From Candidatus Thorarchaeota archaeon (lineage in GTDB: Archaea > Asgardarchaeota > Thorarchaeia > Thorarchaeales > Thorarchaeaceae), in assembly GCA_019894665.1 (NCBI GenBank), contig JAGXOC010000003.1, forward strand, positions 29,158 to 73,475: a DNA stretch of 44,318 nucleotides. Direction: 5' to 3'. How positions within the stretch are numbered: the stretch's first letter is position 1; every line of letters begins with the position of its first letter. Both the position numbers and the translations under genes were made by a program. The notes beneath the pieces are model-generated. The model ran no database searches and was not told where the DNA came from. It saw only the letters and a list, made by a program, of their open reading frames with translations. Shown here in pieces: positions 9,366 to 15,074 of the stretch.

Positions 9366-9971
9366 TTACCAGTCTTCTTCTACGTAGTCTTCGAGACCCC
9401 AATCTTCGCCCTCTGGGATTCTTATGACTCCGAGTTCAAGAAGTCGATCCATTACTTTCAAAGCTGCTTCATCGATCTGCGGCTCGAATTTAGCCCCAGT
9501 GATGACGAGCTTTCCAGAACCGAACAATAGAATGACTACTTTTGGATCTTTCATTCTGTAGATCAGACCAGGGAACTGTTCAGGTTCGTAGAGTGTGTTC
9601 TCAAGCTTCATTGCTGCAAGCTCGAGATTGAGTTCTGCACCTAGACTAGCACTGGCGACGATGTTCTGAACAACAATGATCGGTTTGCCGGTAATCTCAA
9701 TACCAGCTTCTTTGATGTTCTTGACAATCTTGTGAACTGCACGTTTTGATTCCTTCTCACTCTTTGCCCCGGTGCAAACCATCTTACCCGAGTTGAAAAT
9801 CAGGGTGGCGGTTTTAGGTTTCTTTAGACGGTACACTAGACCGGGGAATTGCTCAGGGTCGAACTCGACGTTGGGCATTGTAGCTGCAATCTCATCGAGG
9901 TCAAGTCGCTGATTGAGAATTACTGAAGCGACAACGTTCTCTATTTTGGTCATGGGTTTTGGAGGTGGCAT
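9366..9971 (-). CDS. tbp: TATA-box-binding protein
   Basis: A 201-residue general transcription factor that binds the TATA box and recruits TFB and RNA polymerase. It shows the two direct repeats of the TBP saddle: VVASVILNQRLDLDEIA ... FDPEQFPGLVYR ... TGAKSE in the first half, and IVASASLGAELNLELAA ... YEPEQFPGLIYR ... TGAKFE in the second. The C-terminus is acidic (EDWGLEDYVEEDW), as in many archaeal TBPs. The start at 9971 has AGGAA nearby; Met7 is a possible alternative. The upstream region carries a cluster of TATA-like elements. Regulation by its own product is an inference from that cluster. Confidence 0.97.
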   Translation of the reverse strand: MPPPKPMTKIENVVASVILNQRLDLDEIAATMPNVEFDPEQFPGLVYRLKKPKTATLIFNSGKMVCTGAKSEKESKRAVHKIVKNIKEAGIEITGKPIIVVQNIVASASLGAELNLELAAMKLENTLYEPEQFPGLIYRMKDPKVVILLFGSGKLVITGAKFEPQIDEAALKVMDRLLELGVIRIPEGEDWGLEDYVEEDW

Positions 9972-10000
9972 CTGCTATTTCCTACTTTGTCTTTTGCCTT

Positions 10001-10046
10001 TATATAGTATATAAGGTATATAAGGGGCCTGAAAATCCTATATAAG
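10001..10046 (-). promoter_or_regulatory. cluster of four TATA-like elements in the tbp promoter
   Basis: Reading the plus strand, TATATAG (10001-10007), TATATAAGG (10008-10016), TATATAAGGGG (10017-10027) and TATATAAG (10039-10046) follow one another. On the minus strand three of them read CTTATATA, a good archaeal TATA box. The gene upstream is also minus-strand, so only tbp can use them. The boxes at 10008 and 10017 would place transcript starts near 9986-9994, upstream of the Shine-Dalgarno-like AGGAA. Confidence 0.7.
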
Positions 10047-10060
10047 TCGCCTTTTAAACC

Positions 10061-10076
10061 TGAGTAATGGTACTCA
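10061..10076. repeat. short inverted repeat between padR-like gene and tbp
   Basis: TGAGTA (10061-10066) and TACTCA (10071-10076) form a perfect six-base-pair inverted repeat with a four-base centre. A longer-range pair, AAACCTG (10056-10062) with CAGGTTT (10088-10094), surrounds it. It lies downstream of the PadR-like gene and upstream of the TATA cluster, so it could be a 3'-end structure for the former or an operator for tbp. I cannot decide which. Confidence 0.35.
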
Positions 10077-10132
10077 CTCTTTTTCGCAGGTTTGAGTAAA
10101 TTCGACTTGGTGTCACCCTAGCTTTCAATGTG

Positions 10133-10504
10133 TCAGCAGCCGCAGTCATCGCCCTCTATGACAATGACCTTCACCTTGACATCTTCTGCAATGTCGCCAA
10201 AGGCTTGAAGGAAATATCTGGAGGCTTCTGCCAATCCTTTCTCACCTTCAGGTGTCAGGTTGTAAACGATCTGTCTACCTTCCTTGCGCCCTTCAATATG
10301 CCCTCCATTCTTTAATTCTTTCAATGCAGGATAGATTGTGCCAGGGGTTGGTTTTGTTCCTCGTCTTTTTGCTATCTTCTCTGCTATCTCTTGCCCATTC
10401 AATTCTTCTTTGTCAAGTTCCCATAAGATTTGAAATGTGAGAAATCCTCTCATATCACAACAGTCAGGAGGACAGCAGGGTGCAGACTCTGAGGGGTCGG
10501 ACAT
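10133..10504 (-). CDS. PadR-family transcriptional regulator with Cys-rich ends
   Basis: A 123-residue winged-helix regulator. RGFLTFQILWEL, NGQEIAEKIAKR, PTPGTIYPALKELKNGG and LTPEGEKGL are the typical PadR N-terminal DNA-binding blocks, followed by a short C-terminal helix. Unusually, Cys10, Cys11, Cys15 and Cys16 (CCPPDCC) lie before the domain and Cys121 and Cys123 close the protein, which suggests binding of arsenite or a soft metal. It is divergent from the small Cys-bearing peptides and ArsM. I chose ATG 10504 over the 16-residue longer frame because an operator-like palindrome and a TATA-like box lie just upstream, pointing to a leaderless transcript. Arsenic sensing is inferred from the neighbours. 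Confidence 0.88.
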   Translation of the reverse strand: MSDPSESAPCCPPDCCDMRGFLTFQILWELDKEELNGQEIAEKIAKRRGTKPTPGTIYPALKELKNGGHIEGRKEGRQIVYNLTPEGEKGLAEASRYFLQAFGDIAEDVKVKVIVIEGDDCGC

Positions 10505-10510
10505 ACTAAA

Positions 10511-10526
10511 TATTGGATGCCCTATA
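10511..10526. promoter_or_regulatory. operator-like palindrome, copy 1
   Basis: TATTGGATGCCCTATA is an imperfect inverted repeat of the form TATTGGA-NN-YCCNATA. It lies 7 to 22 bases upstream of the PadR-like ATG, between its TATA-like box and the predicted start of transcription. That is where a self-repressing regulator would bind. Confidence 0.65.
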
Positions 10527-10538
10527 GCAAATAAAACC
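10527..10538 (-). promoter_or_regulatory. TATA-like box for the PadR-family gene
   Basis: On the minus strand the sequence reads GGTTTTATTTGC. It is centred about 27-29 bases upstream of the ATG at 10504, the normal distance from a TATA box to the start of transcription. With no Shine-Dalgarno visible, a leaderless mRNA is likely. Confidence 0.45.
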
Positions 10539-10587
10539 TTTCTCAACTGCATTTTTCAAATTTTATATTCTTTCTCTGAAAGAAAAC

Positions 10588-10596
10588 CTTATATTG
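10588..10596 (+). promoter_or_regulatory. TATA-like box for the arsM operon
   Basis: CTTATATTG precedes the first small ORF by about 55 bases. It overlaps operator-like copy 2, and the expected start about 25 bases on falls at copy 3. A bound regulator would therefore block both the TATA box and the start site. Confidence 0.5.
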
Positions 10597-10607
10597 GACA
10601 TCCAATA
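10592..10607. promoter_or_regulatory. operator-like palindrome, copy 2 (perfect)
   Basis: TATTGGACATCCAATA is a perfect seven-plus-seven inverted repeat with a two-base centre. It is the best of the three copies. It overlaps the TATA-like box of the plus-strand arsM operon and is presumably the highest-affinity site for the divergent PadR-family protein. Confidence 0.7.
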
Positions 10608-10618
10608 ATCAAATGATG

Positions 10619-10634
10619 TATTGGACACCCGATA
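10619..10634. promoter_or_regulatory. operator-like palindrome, copy 3
   Basis: TATTGGACACCCGATA differs from copy 2 at two positions in its right half. It starts 27 bases after copy 2, about two and a half helical turns, and covers the predicted transcription start of the arsM operon. Confidence 0.65.
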
Positions 10635-10648
10635 CAGATGGCGATTGA

Positions 10649-10792
10649 ATGACCGAAGAGAATATTGTTACTGAAGCGGTTTCGAAATGTAGAATCTCTT
10701 GTACAACAACATCTGGAAGATCATGTCAATCAACATCATGTGGTGGCGATGAATATCCGAATTATAACCCAATGAAAACGGTGATTGCATGA
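10649..10792 (+). CDS. small Cys-containing peptide, first gene of the arsM operon
   Basis: A 47-residue ORF with ATG at 10649 behind GGCGATTGA. The same initiation context, GG(C/T)GATTG-N-ATGAC, recurs before the next two genes. The peptide carries four Cys (14, 18, 26, 31) in a Ser/Thr-rich stretch, CRISCTTTSGRSCQ then STSCGG. Its stop overlaps the next ATG (ATGA), so translation is coupled. It matches no family I know. A metal or arsenite carrier is possible; it may also be a decayed duplicate. Confidence 0.6.
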   Translation: MTEENIVTEAVSKCRISCTTTSGRSCQSTSCGGDEYPNYNPMKTVIA

Positions 10793-10887
10793 CAGAAACT
10801 AAAAAAGTAAGTGAAATGGAATCTGATGAGATCAAGGAAGCAGTAAGGAAAACTTACTCGAAAGTAGCAAAGAGAGATGCGGGCCGC
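10780..10887 (+). repeat. direct repeat, copy A (arsM 5' region)
   Basis: The segment from GGTGATTG through the codons for the first about 32 residues is almost identical to 10983-11090, the start of arsM. The differences are scattered single bases. This indicates a fairly recent tandem duplication of the arsM ribosome-binding site and N-terminal coding region. Confidence 0.8.
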
Positions 10888-10953
10888 GGTGATGAACCAG
10901 ATCAGACCTCTTCAAGTTGTTGCGGGCAACCAGCAACCAAGTCACAAGAATAA
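10789..10953 (+). CDS. free-standing copy of the ArsM N-terminal segment
   Basis: A 54-residue ORF starting at ATG 10789, overlapping the previous stop, and ending at TAA 10951-10953. Its sequence follows the first about 50 residues of ArsM nearly residue for residue: KKVSEMESDEIKEAVRKTYS against KKVSEMEPDEIKEAVRKTYS, then SSSCCGQP against SSSCCGPT. It lacks the methyltransferase domain altogether. The Cys-Cys pair that probably binds arsenite is kept; the earlier CC of ArsM is replaced by AGRG. It may be a small As(III)-binding partner of ArsM or a remnant of duplication. The frame is intact with a good Shine-Dalgarno, which favours expression. Confidence 0.65.
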   Translation: MTETKKVSEMESDEIKEAVRKTYSKVAKRDAGRGDEPDQTSSSCCGQPATKSQE

Positions 10954-10982
10954 ATCTTCTAGTGATATAATGTAAAGAAAAT

Positions 10983-11090
10983 GGTGATTGAATGACAGAA
11001 ATGAAAAAGGTCAGTGAAATGGAACCTGATGAGATTAAGGAAGCAGTAAGGAAAACTTACTCTAAAGTGGCAGAGAGAGATACGAGTTGC
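10983..11090 (+). repeat. direct repeat, copy B (arsM 5' region)
   Basis: This is the arsM copy of the duplicated segment: the GGTGATTGA initiation region and the codons for the first about 33 residues. Copy A lies 203 bases upstream. Confidence 0.8.
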
Positions 11091-11783
11091 TGTGATCAAC
11101 CAGCTCAAACTTCCTCAAGTTGTTGCGGACCAACAGAAGCTAAAGTCACAACAGTGAATATTGCAGAGGCTCTGGGCTATGACACTGAAGGAATGCCTGT
11201 TTCCGCCACGGAATCATTTGCCGGTTGCGGAAATCCTGTTGCACTAGCGAGTTTGAAAGAGGGTGAAGTTGTGCTTGACCTCGGAAGTGGTGCTGGTCTT
11301 GATATGTTCGTGGCAAGCAAGAAAGTCGGTGAGACTGGGAAAGTTATTGGCGTTGATATGACTCCTGCTATGATTGAGAAGGCAAAGAAAAACGCCGAAG
11401 AGCTCGGTATTACAAATGTGGACTTTCGCTTTGGTGACATTGAGGACATGCCCGTCGATGACAATTCAGTTGATGTAGTGATCAGCAATTGTGTCATCAA
11501 TTTAGCTCCAAACAAGGCTAAGGTCTTCCAGGAAGCCTACCGGGTTCTGAAACCTGGTGGTCGAGTTATGGTGTCAGATATCGTTCTCTCCAAAACATTG
11601 CCAAAGGAAGTTAGTGATGAGGTTGTTACCTACACTGGTTGCATTGGTGGTGCCATACTTGATGAGGAGTACTTGCAACATATGCGAGATGCTGGTTTTG
11701 AAAACGTTGAGATAACCAGCAAAGCTGGCGAGAGTTTACACGGGGCTTACAGCGCTTATGTTGCAGGCCGAAAGCCTGAGTAA
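10992..11783 (+). CDS. arsM: arsenite S-adenosylmethionine methyltransferase
   Basis: A 263-residue cytoplasmic enzyme that methylates As(III) using SAM, for detoxification or production of methylarsenicals. DLGSGAGLD (96-104) is SAM motif I and VDMTPAMI (121-128) follows. The ArsM hallmarks are present: AGCGNP (Cys79), SNCVIN (Cys167) and CIGGAILDEEYL (Cys217), plus two N-terminal Cys pairs (33-34 and 44-45). These match the three or four arsenite-binding Cys of the family. It starts at ATG 10992 behind GGTGATTGA and is the third gene after the divergent PadR-family regulator. The aspartic-protease-like gene follows after 14 bases. Confidence 0.93.
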   Translation: MTEMKKVSEMEPDEIKEAVRKTYSKVAERDTSCCDQPAQTSSSCCGPTEAKVTTVNIAEALGYDTEGMPVSATESFAGCGNPVALASLKEGEVVLDLGSGAGLDMFVASKKVGETGKVIGVDMTPAMIEKAKKNAEELGITNVDFRFGDIEDMPVDDNSVDVVISNCVINLAPNKAKVFQEAYRVLKPGGRVMVSDIVLSKTLPKEVSDEVVTYTGCIGGAILDEEYLQHMRDAGFENVEITSKAGESLHGAYSAYVAGRKPE

Positions 11784-11797
11784 AGAGGTTATCCACA

Positions 11798-12616
11798 TTG
11801 GAGGTTGAAGTTAAGGTCGAGACCGGCACACGTCTCGTCAAGGTTCCAGTCAAGGTTAATGGTCAAGGACCATTCACCTTTGACCTGGATACAGGTGCTT
11901 CCACAACAACTCTTACCCCCCAACTTGCAGAGAGTTTAGGAATCACAACCCGTCCAAGTGACCGACCAGAGGCACGAGGAATTGGGGGTGGTATCCCCAC
12001 AGAATATGCAGATGCAACAATAGGAGTTGGATCACTCGAGTTTGAGAAGGATGAAGTCTATGTCCTTGATGTTAATGCCATTCTGCGGGAACTTGATGGT
12101 CGTCAAGGAGTGCTAGGTTACACAACATTGAAACATTGCACGATGTCCCTCAGCTACAATAGGCAACGATTCAAACTCTCTAGAACTGATTCAGGAACCA
12201 CTGATAATGACGCTGACTGGAGTCCCTTCGAGTACGTCAATGACTCGCATTTGGTCGGGGTGCCTGTTCTTATCAATGGTCAAGGACCCTATAATTTCGT
12301 GGTTGATACAGGAGCAGGAAACACTGTCATGACACCTAACCTTGCAGAGCTGTTAGGAATTGAAGCTAAGGCTGTGCATGGAATCGCCCGAGGTGTTGGT
12401 GGTGATGTCGAATTGAAACTTGCTGGACTGGAAACGCTTTCAGTAGGATCTGCTCAAATCACCAATTCTCAAGTAGTTGTTTTAGACCTCAGTAAGGTTT
12501 CGCCCAAAGGAAATCTCATTGAGTATGGGATAATCGGGTATGACTTTCTGAAGAACTTCGAAACGATTCTAGACTACCCTCGAAAACAGTTCTCCTTCAT
12601 TGATGAACTTAGTTGA
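11798..12616 (+). CDS. two-domain retropepsin-like aspartic protease (clan AA)
   Basis: This 272-residue protein is an internal duplication. Each half begins with a strand ending NGQGP, then FDLDTGAS (Asp31-Thr32-Gly33) or FVVDTGAG (Asp170-Thr171-Gly172), then TPQLAESLGI or TPNLAELLGI, and later a hydrophobic-hydrophobic-Gly strand, GVLGYTTL or GIIGYDFL. Two DTG motifs 139 residues apart in one chain would give a complete active site, as in a pepsin-like fold, without needing a dimer. The start is TTG with GAGGT eight bases before. No signal peptide is visible, so it is probably cytoplasmic. It may be co-transcribed with arsM, but a link to arsenic is not implied. Confidence 0.8.
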   Translation: MEVEVKVETGTRLVKVPVKVNGQGPFTFDLDTGASTTTLTPQLAESLGITTRPSDRPEARGIGGGIPTEYADATIGVGSLEFEKDEVYVLDVNAILRELDGRQGVLGYTTLKHCTMSLSYNRQRFKLSRTDSGTTDNDADWSPFEYVNDSHLVGVPVLINGQGPYNFVVDTGAGNTVMTPNLAELLGIEAKAVHGIARGVGGDVELKLAGLETLSVGSAQITNSQVVVLDLSKVSPKGNLIEYGIIGYDFLKNFETILDYPRKQFSFIDELS

Positions 12617-12671
12617 GCAACTTCGGAAGACACATAGGGAGATTTGTGGGGATAAATGAGAGGTTTTAGCG

Positions 12672-13502
12672 ATGAGCGAGGAGAGTCAATATCAAGGGTT
12701 TGATGGTACGACCATGCTCTTGAGAATCTGGAAGCCTGAAGGTGAGCCCAAGGCTGTTGTTCTTGGTATTCACGGACTGGGGTCTCACAGCGGCCTGTTG
12801 TCTTTCATAGCCGAACAATTCACTTCACAGGGATACACATTCTATGCTCCTGATATGCGTGCTTTTGGCACATATCCCGGAAGAAAAGGCCACGTAGAGA
12901 GTTTTGATGAATACATCGATGACATGGAGTCACTGGTTGCTTATCTCAAGTTGATGCACCATGACACCAAGCTATTCTTGTTCGGTCACTCTCTTGGTGC
13001 ACTTCATGTGATTAGGTATATTGCTAATCACCCTGGTGAATCTGATGGGATTATGATTCCTTGTCCAGCAGTGTCTGAGAGACTGAAGATGAGTGGAGCA
13101 ACAAGAGCGATAGCAAAGTTTCTCTCTAAACTTAACGCTAAGATGTATTTCAGCAATGGTCTTGATTATGATTTGATTTCACGGAATCCTGAGGTCGTCA
13201 AGAGTAATCGTGAGGACCCACTTAGATTCGATAAAGCCACTCCACGATATGGCATCGAAGGGTTCAAGGCGAGTGAAGAAGGGTTCAATTTTGCTAGTAA
13301 GATAACACTACCAGTTCTTGTCCAACAATCGGGAGAGGATATGATTCTAGATCCTGAACGAAACAAGGAGTTCTTTGACAACATAGTTTCCGAGGACAAG
13401 ACATGGAAGCTCTATCCAGGTCTCTATCATGAGCCCTTCCAGGAAGAAGGTGGTGAAGAAGTCTTAACTGATTTGTTTGGTTGGTTAGAACAACATCTAT
13501 AG
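12672..13502 (+). CDS. alpha/beta hydrolase, monoacylglycerol-lipase-like
   Basis: A 276-residue serine hydrolase. HGLGSHSG (34-41) is the oxyanion-hole region and GHSLG (105-109) puts the nucleophile at Ser107. An Asp in GEDMILDPE and a His in GLYHEPFQE complete the triad. The overall pattern resembles the Hydrolase_4 / monoglyceride lipase group, which cleaves lipid esters or lysophospholipids. No signal peptide is present. The ATG at 12672 has GAGAGGT upstream. It follows the aspartic-protease-like gene by 55 bases in the same direction. Confidence 0.82.
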   Translation: MSEESQYQGFDGTTMLLRIWKPEGEPKAVVLGIHGLGSHSGLLSFIAEQFTSQGYTFYAPDMRAFGTYPGRKGHVESFDEYIDDMESLVAYLKLMHHDTKLFLFGHSLGALHVIRYIANHPGESDGIMIPCPAVSERLKMSGATRAIAKFLSKLNAKMYFSNGLDYDLISRNPEVVKSNREDPLRFDKATPRYGIEGFKASEEGFNFASKITLPVLVQQSGEDMILDPERNKEFFDNIVSEDKTWKLYPGLYHEPFQEEGGEEVLTDLFGWLEQHL

Positions 13503-13563
13503 AATTGATGGAAACGTCACTCTTATGAGTTAGAAGCGACCTTCCCTCATCGGTTGATAAATC

Positions 13564-14448
13564 ATGCAAGTCAAGACTAACGAAGATAAAATCGTGAAAA
13601 TCTCTGTAATGGGTGAAGTTGCAAGTCCAGTGACCAGATCTGCATACCGAATAACGTCAGATGGTAGAGCTGTTACGCTTCCGGGCGTTGGTGGGATAAC
13701 ATACAATCTCCGCGTCGGAGATCTTGCTACCGGATGGAAAGCTGATCATGTAGAGCCCGGCGTGAGTATTGAGAACAAAGAGAATGACGCCCGTTTCAAA
13801 CAAATGGCGAACACGTCATTGAATATTCTTTCTTGTATCGGGAATGAAGTGAAAGTTGTAGGGGATAGCGATGCGAAGGGAGAGAAGGGAACGGTTGTTG
13901 GTAAACATGGTGGAATAGAACATGTCATGGTTGATTTCTCTGAAGACGTCATGGAGAAACTTGTCATCGGTGATAAGATGATGGTCAAGGCTTATGGACA
14001 AGGATTGGAACTCTTGGATTATCCAGAGATCAAGGTCATGAATATTGATCCAGGTTTTCTAAACAAGATTGATTTCAGTGAGAAAGAAGGTAAACTAGGT
14101 ATTCCCGTGACCCACAAAGTTCCTGCCAGAGTCATGGGTTCGGGACTTGGGGCAGACCATGTTGTTTCAGGCGACTATGATATACAACTCTTCGATGAAA
14201 CGACGAACAAGGAGTTCGGTTTGGACAATCTTAGATTTGGTGACCTAGTGGCAATTCTTGATGCTGACCATTCATATGGCAGAATCTACAAGAAGGATGC
14301 AGTTTCTGTTGGTATTGTTGTGCATAGCGATTGTGTCATATCTGGTCATGGTCCTGGTGTTACAACTCTCTTAACTTCAACAACAGGAATGATTGAGCCG
14401 GTTATTGATTCAGGAGCCAATATAGCTTCTATTCTCAAGTTGAGATAG
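13564..14448 (+). CDS. DUF4438 domain protein
   Basis: A 294-residue soluble protein. The order TLPGVGGITYN, VEPGVSIEN, GTVVGKHGG, IPVTHKVPARVMGSGLG and VHSDCVISGHGPGVTTLLT recalls the DUF4438 family known from thermophilic bacteria and archaea, whose function is not established. It is rich in Gly and short beta strands and has no membrane segment. It begins 61 bases after the hydrolase stop on the same strand and may end that operon. The family call is from memory of its conserved blocks. Confidence 0.65.
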   Translation: MQVKTNEDKIVKISVMGEVASPVTRSAYRITSDGRAVTLPGVGGITYNLRVGDLATGWKADHVEPGVSIENKENDARFKQMANTSLNILSCIGNEVKVVGDSDAKGEKGTVVGKHGGIEHVMVDFSEDVMEKLVIGDKMMVKAYGQGLELLDYPEIKVMNIDPGFLNKIDFSEKEGKLGIPVTHKVPARVMGSGLGADHVVSGDYDIQLFDETTNKEFGLDNLRFGDLVAILDADHSYGRIYKKDAVSVGIVVHSDCVISGHGPGVTTLLTSTTGMIEPVIDSGANIASILKLR

Positions 14449-14476
14449 AGCAAAACATGATTGTACGAAAAACTGC

Positions 14477-14503
14477 AGGGATGGATTTGTTTAGTCTATC
14501 CCT
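14477..14503. terminator. weak terminator-like hairpin
   Basis: AGGGAT (14477-14482) and ATCCCT (14498-14503) can pair around a 15-base loop rich in T. The structure lies between the convergent DUF4438 and hemerythrin genes and overlaps the hemerythrin stop codon. Confidence 0.35.
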
Positions 14504-14930
14504 TAAACCCTATCTCCTGAAGGAACTTACCGAATTTTGAATCGATTGACTTGATATGTGTGACTAACCAATTGATCAGGAAGGTGTTGACTCCTTCACC
14601 GAGTCCTGCTGTGGCGCCATCTTCCTCAAATTCCTCCACCATGTGACTCAATGTGGATTTGAATTCCTCATGCTGTTGTTTGTGAATATCGAAGTCCGGA
14701 TAACCTAGCTTCGTCATATGTTTCTCTTCTGTTGAGAAATGAAACTCGGTATAGTCTATCATGAAACCAAGAGTCTTTCCGATTTGCCCACGACCTCTAC
14801 TTGATCCGACTGCTTCAGACAAATCTTTGATACGTTGAATTAACATCTTGTGTTGCTCATCAATCAAATCGACGCCCACAGATAGACTATCATCCCACTC
14901 GATTTCTGTCATGATTCTTTTCTCGCTCAA
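14496..14930 (-). CDS. bacteriohemerythrin-like oxygen-binding protein
   Basis: A 144-residue four-helix protein with a di-iron site for O2 binding, storage or sensing. All seven ligands are visible: His27 (DEQH), His64 and Glu68 (HFSTE), His83 and His87 (HKQQH), and His125 and Asp130 (HIKSID). The opening EWDDSLSVGVDLIDEQHK is typical of the family. Met7 is an alternative start. In an anaerobe it would suggest protection from, or response to, oxygen. It is transcribed alone, towards the DUF4438 gene. Confidence 0.92.
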   Translation of the reverse strand: MSEKRIMTEIEWDDSLSVGVDLIDEQHKMLIQRIKDLSEAVGSSRGRGQIGKTLGFMIDYTEFHFSTEEKHMTKLGYPDFDIHKQQHEEFKSTLSHMVEEFEEDGATAGLGEGVNTFLINWLVTHIKSIDSKFGKFLQEIGFKG

Positions 14931-14985
14931 TCTCAGTCATAAGGATTGTTCTAATGCTATAGTTCTGAGGTTTAACTATGAAAAG

Positions 14986-14993
14986 CCTTTTAT
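14986..14993 (+). promoter_or_regulatory. candidate TATA element of the surface-protein gene
   Basis: CCTTTTAT sits about 85 bases upstream of the ATG at 15075. The ten-base string AGCCTTTTAT that contains it occurs again before asnS. A GCGGC/GCCGC stem at 14994-15016 lies directly downstream and could be part of the leader. Confidence 0.35.
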
Positions 14994-15074
14994 GCGGCCC
15001 GAAGGTTCGACGCCGCCAAGAGTCGAGATGGCTGAAGGATAGTCCGTCTCTAGTAGTATCGAGAGTGACGTTGG

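Noticed and set aside
10781-11090. CRISPR-like or mobile-element repeat
   Set aside because: Only two copies exist and both are the coding start of arsM; there are no spacers, terminal inverted repeats or transposase.
14994-15030. tRNA-like GGTTCGA string
   Set aside because: No acceptor stem, anticodon arm or T-arm pairing could be built around it; only a short GCGGC/GCCGC stem is present.
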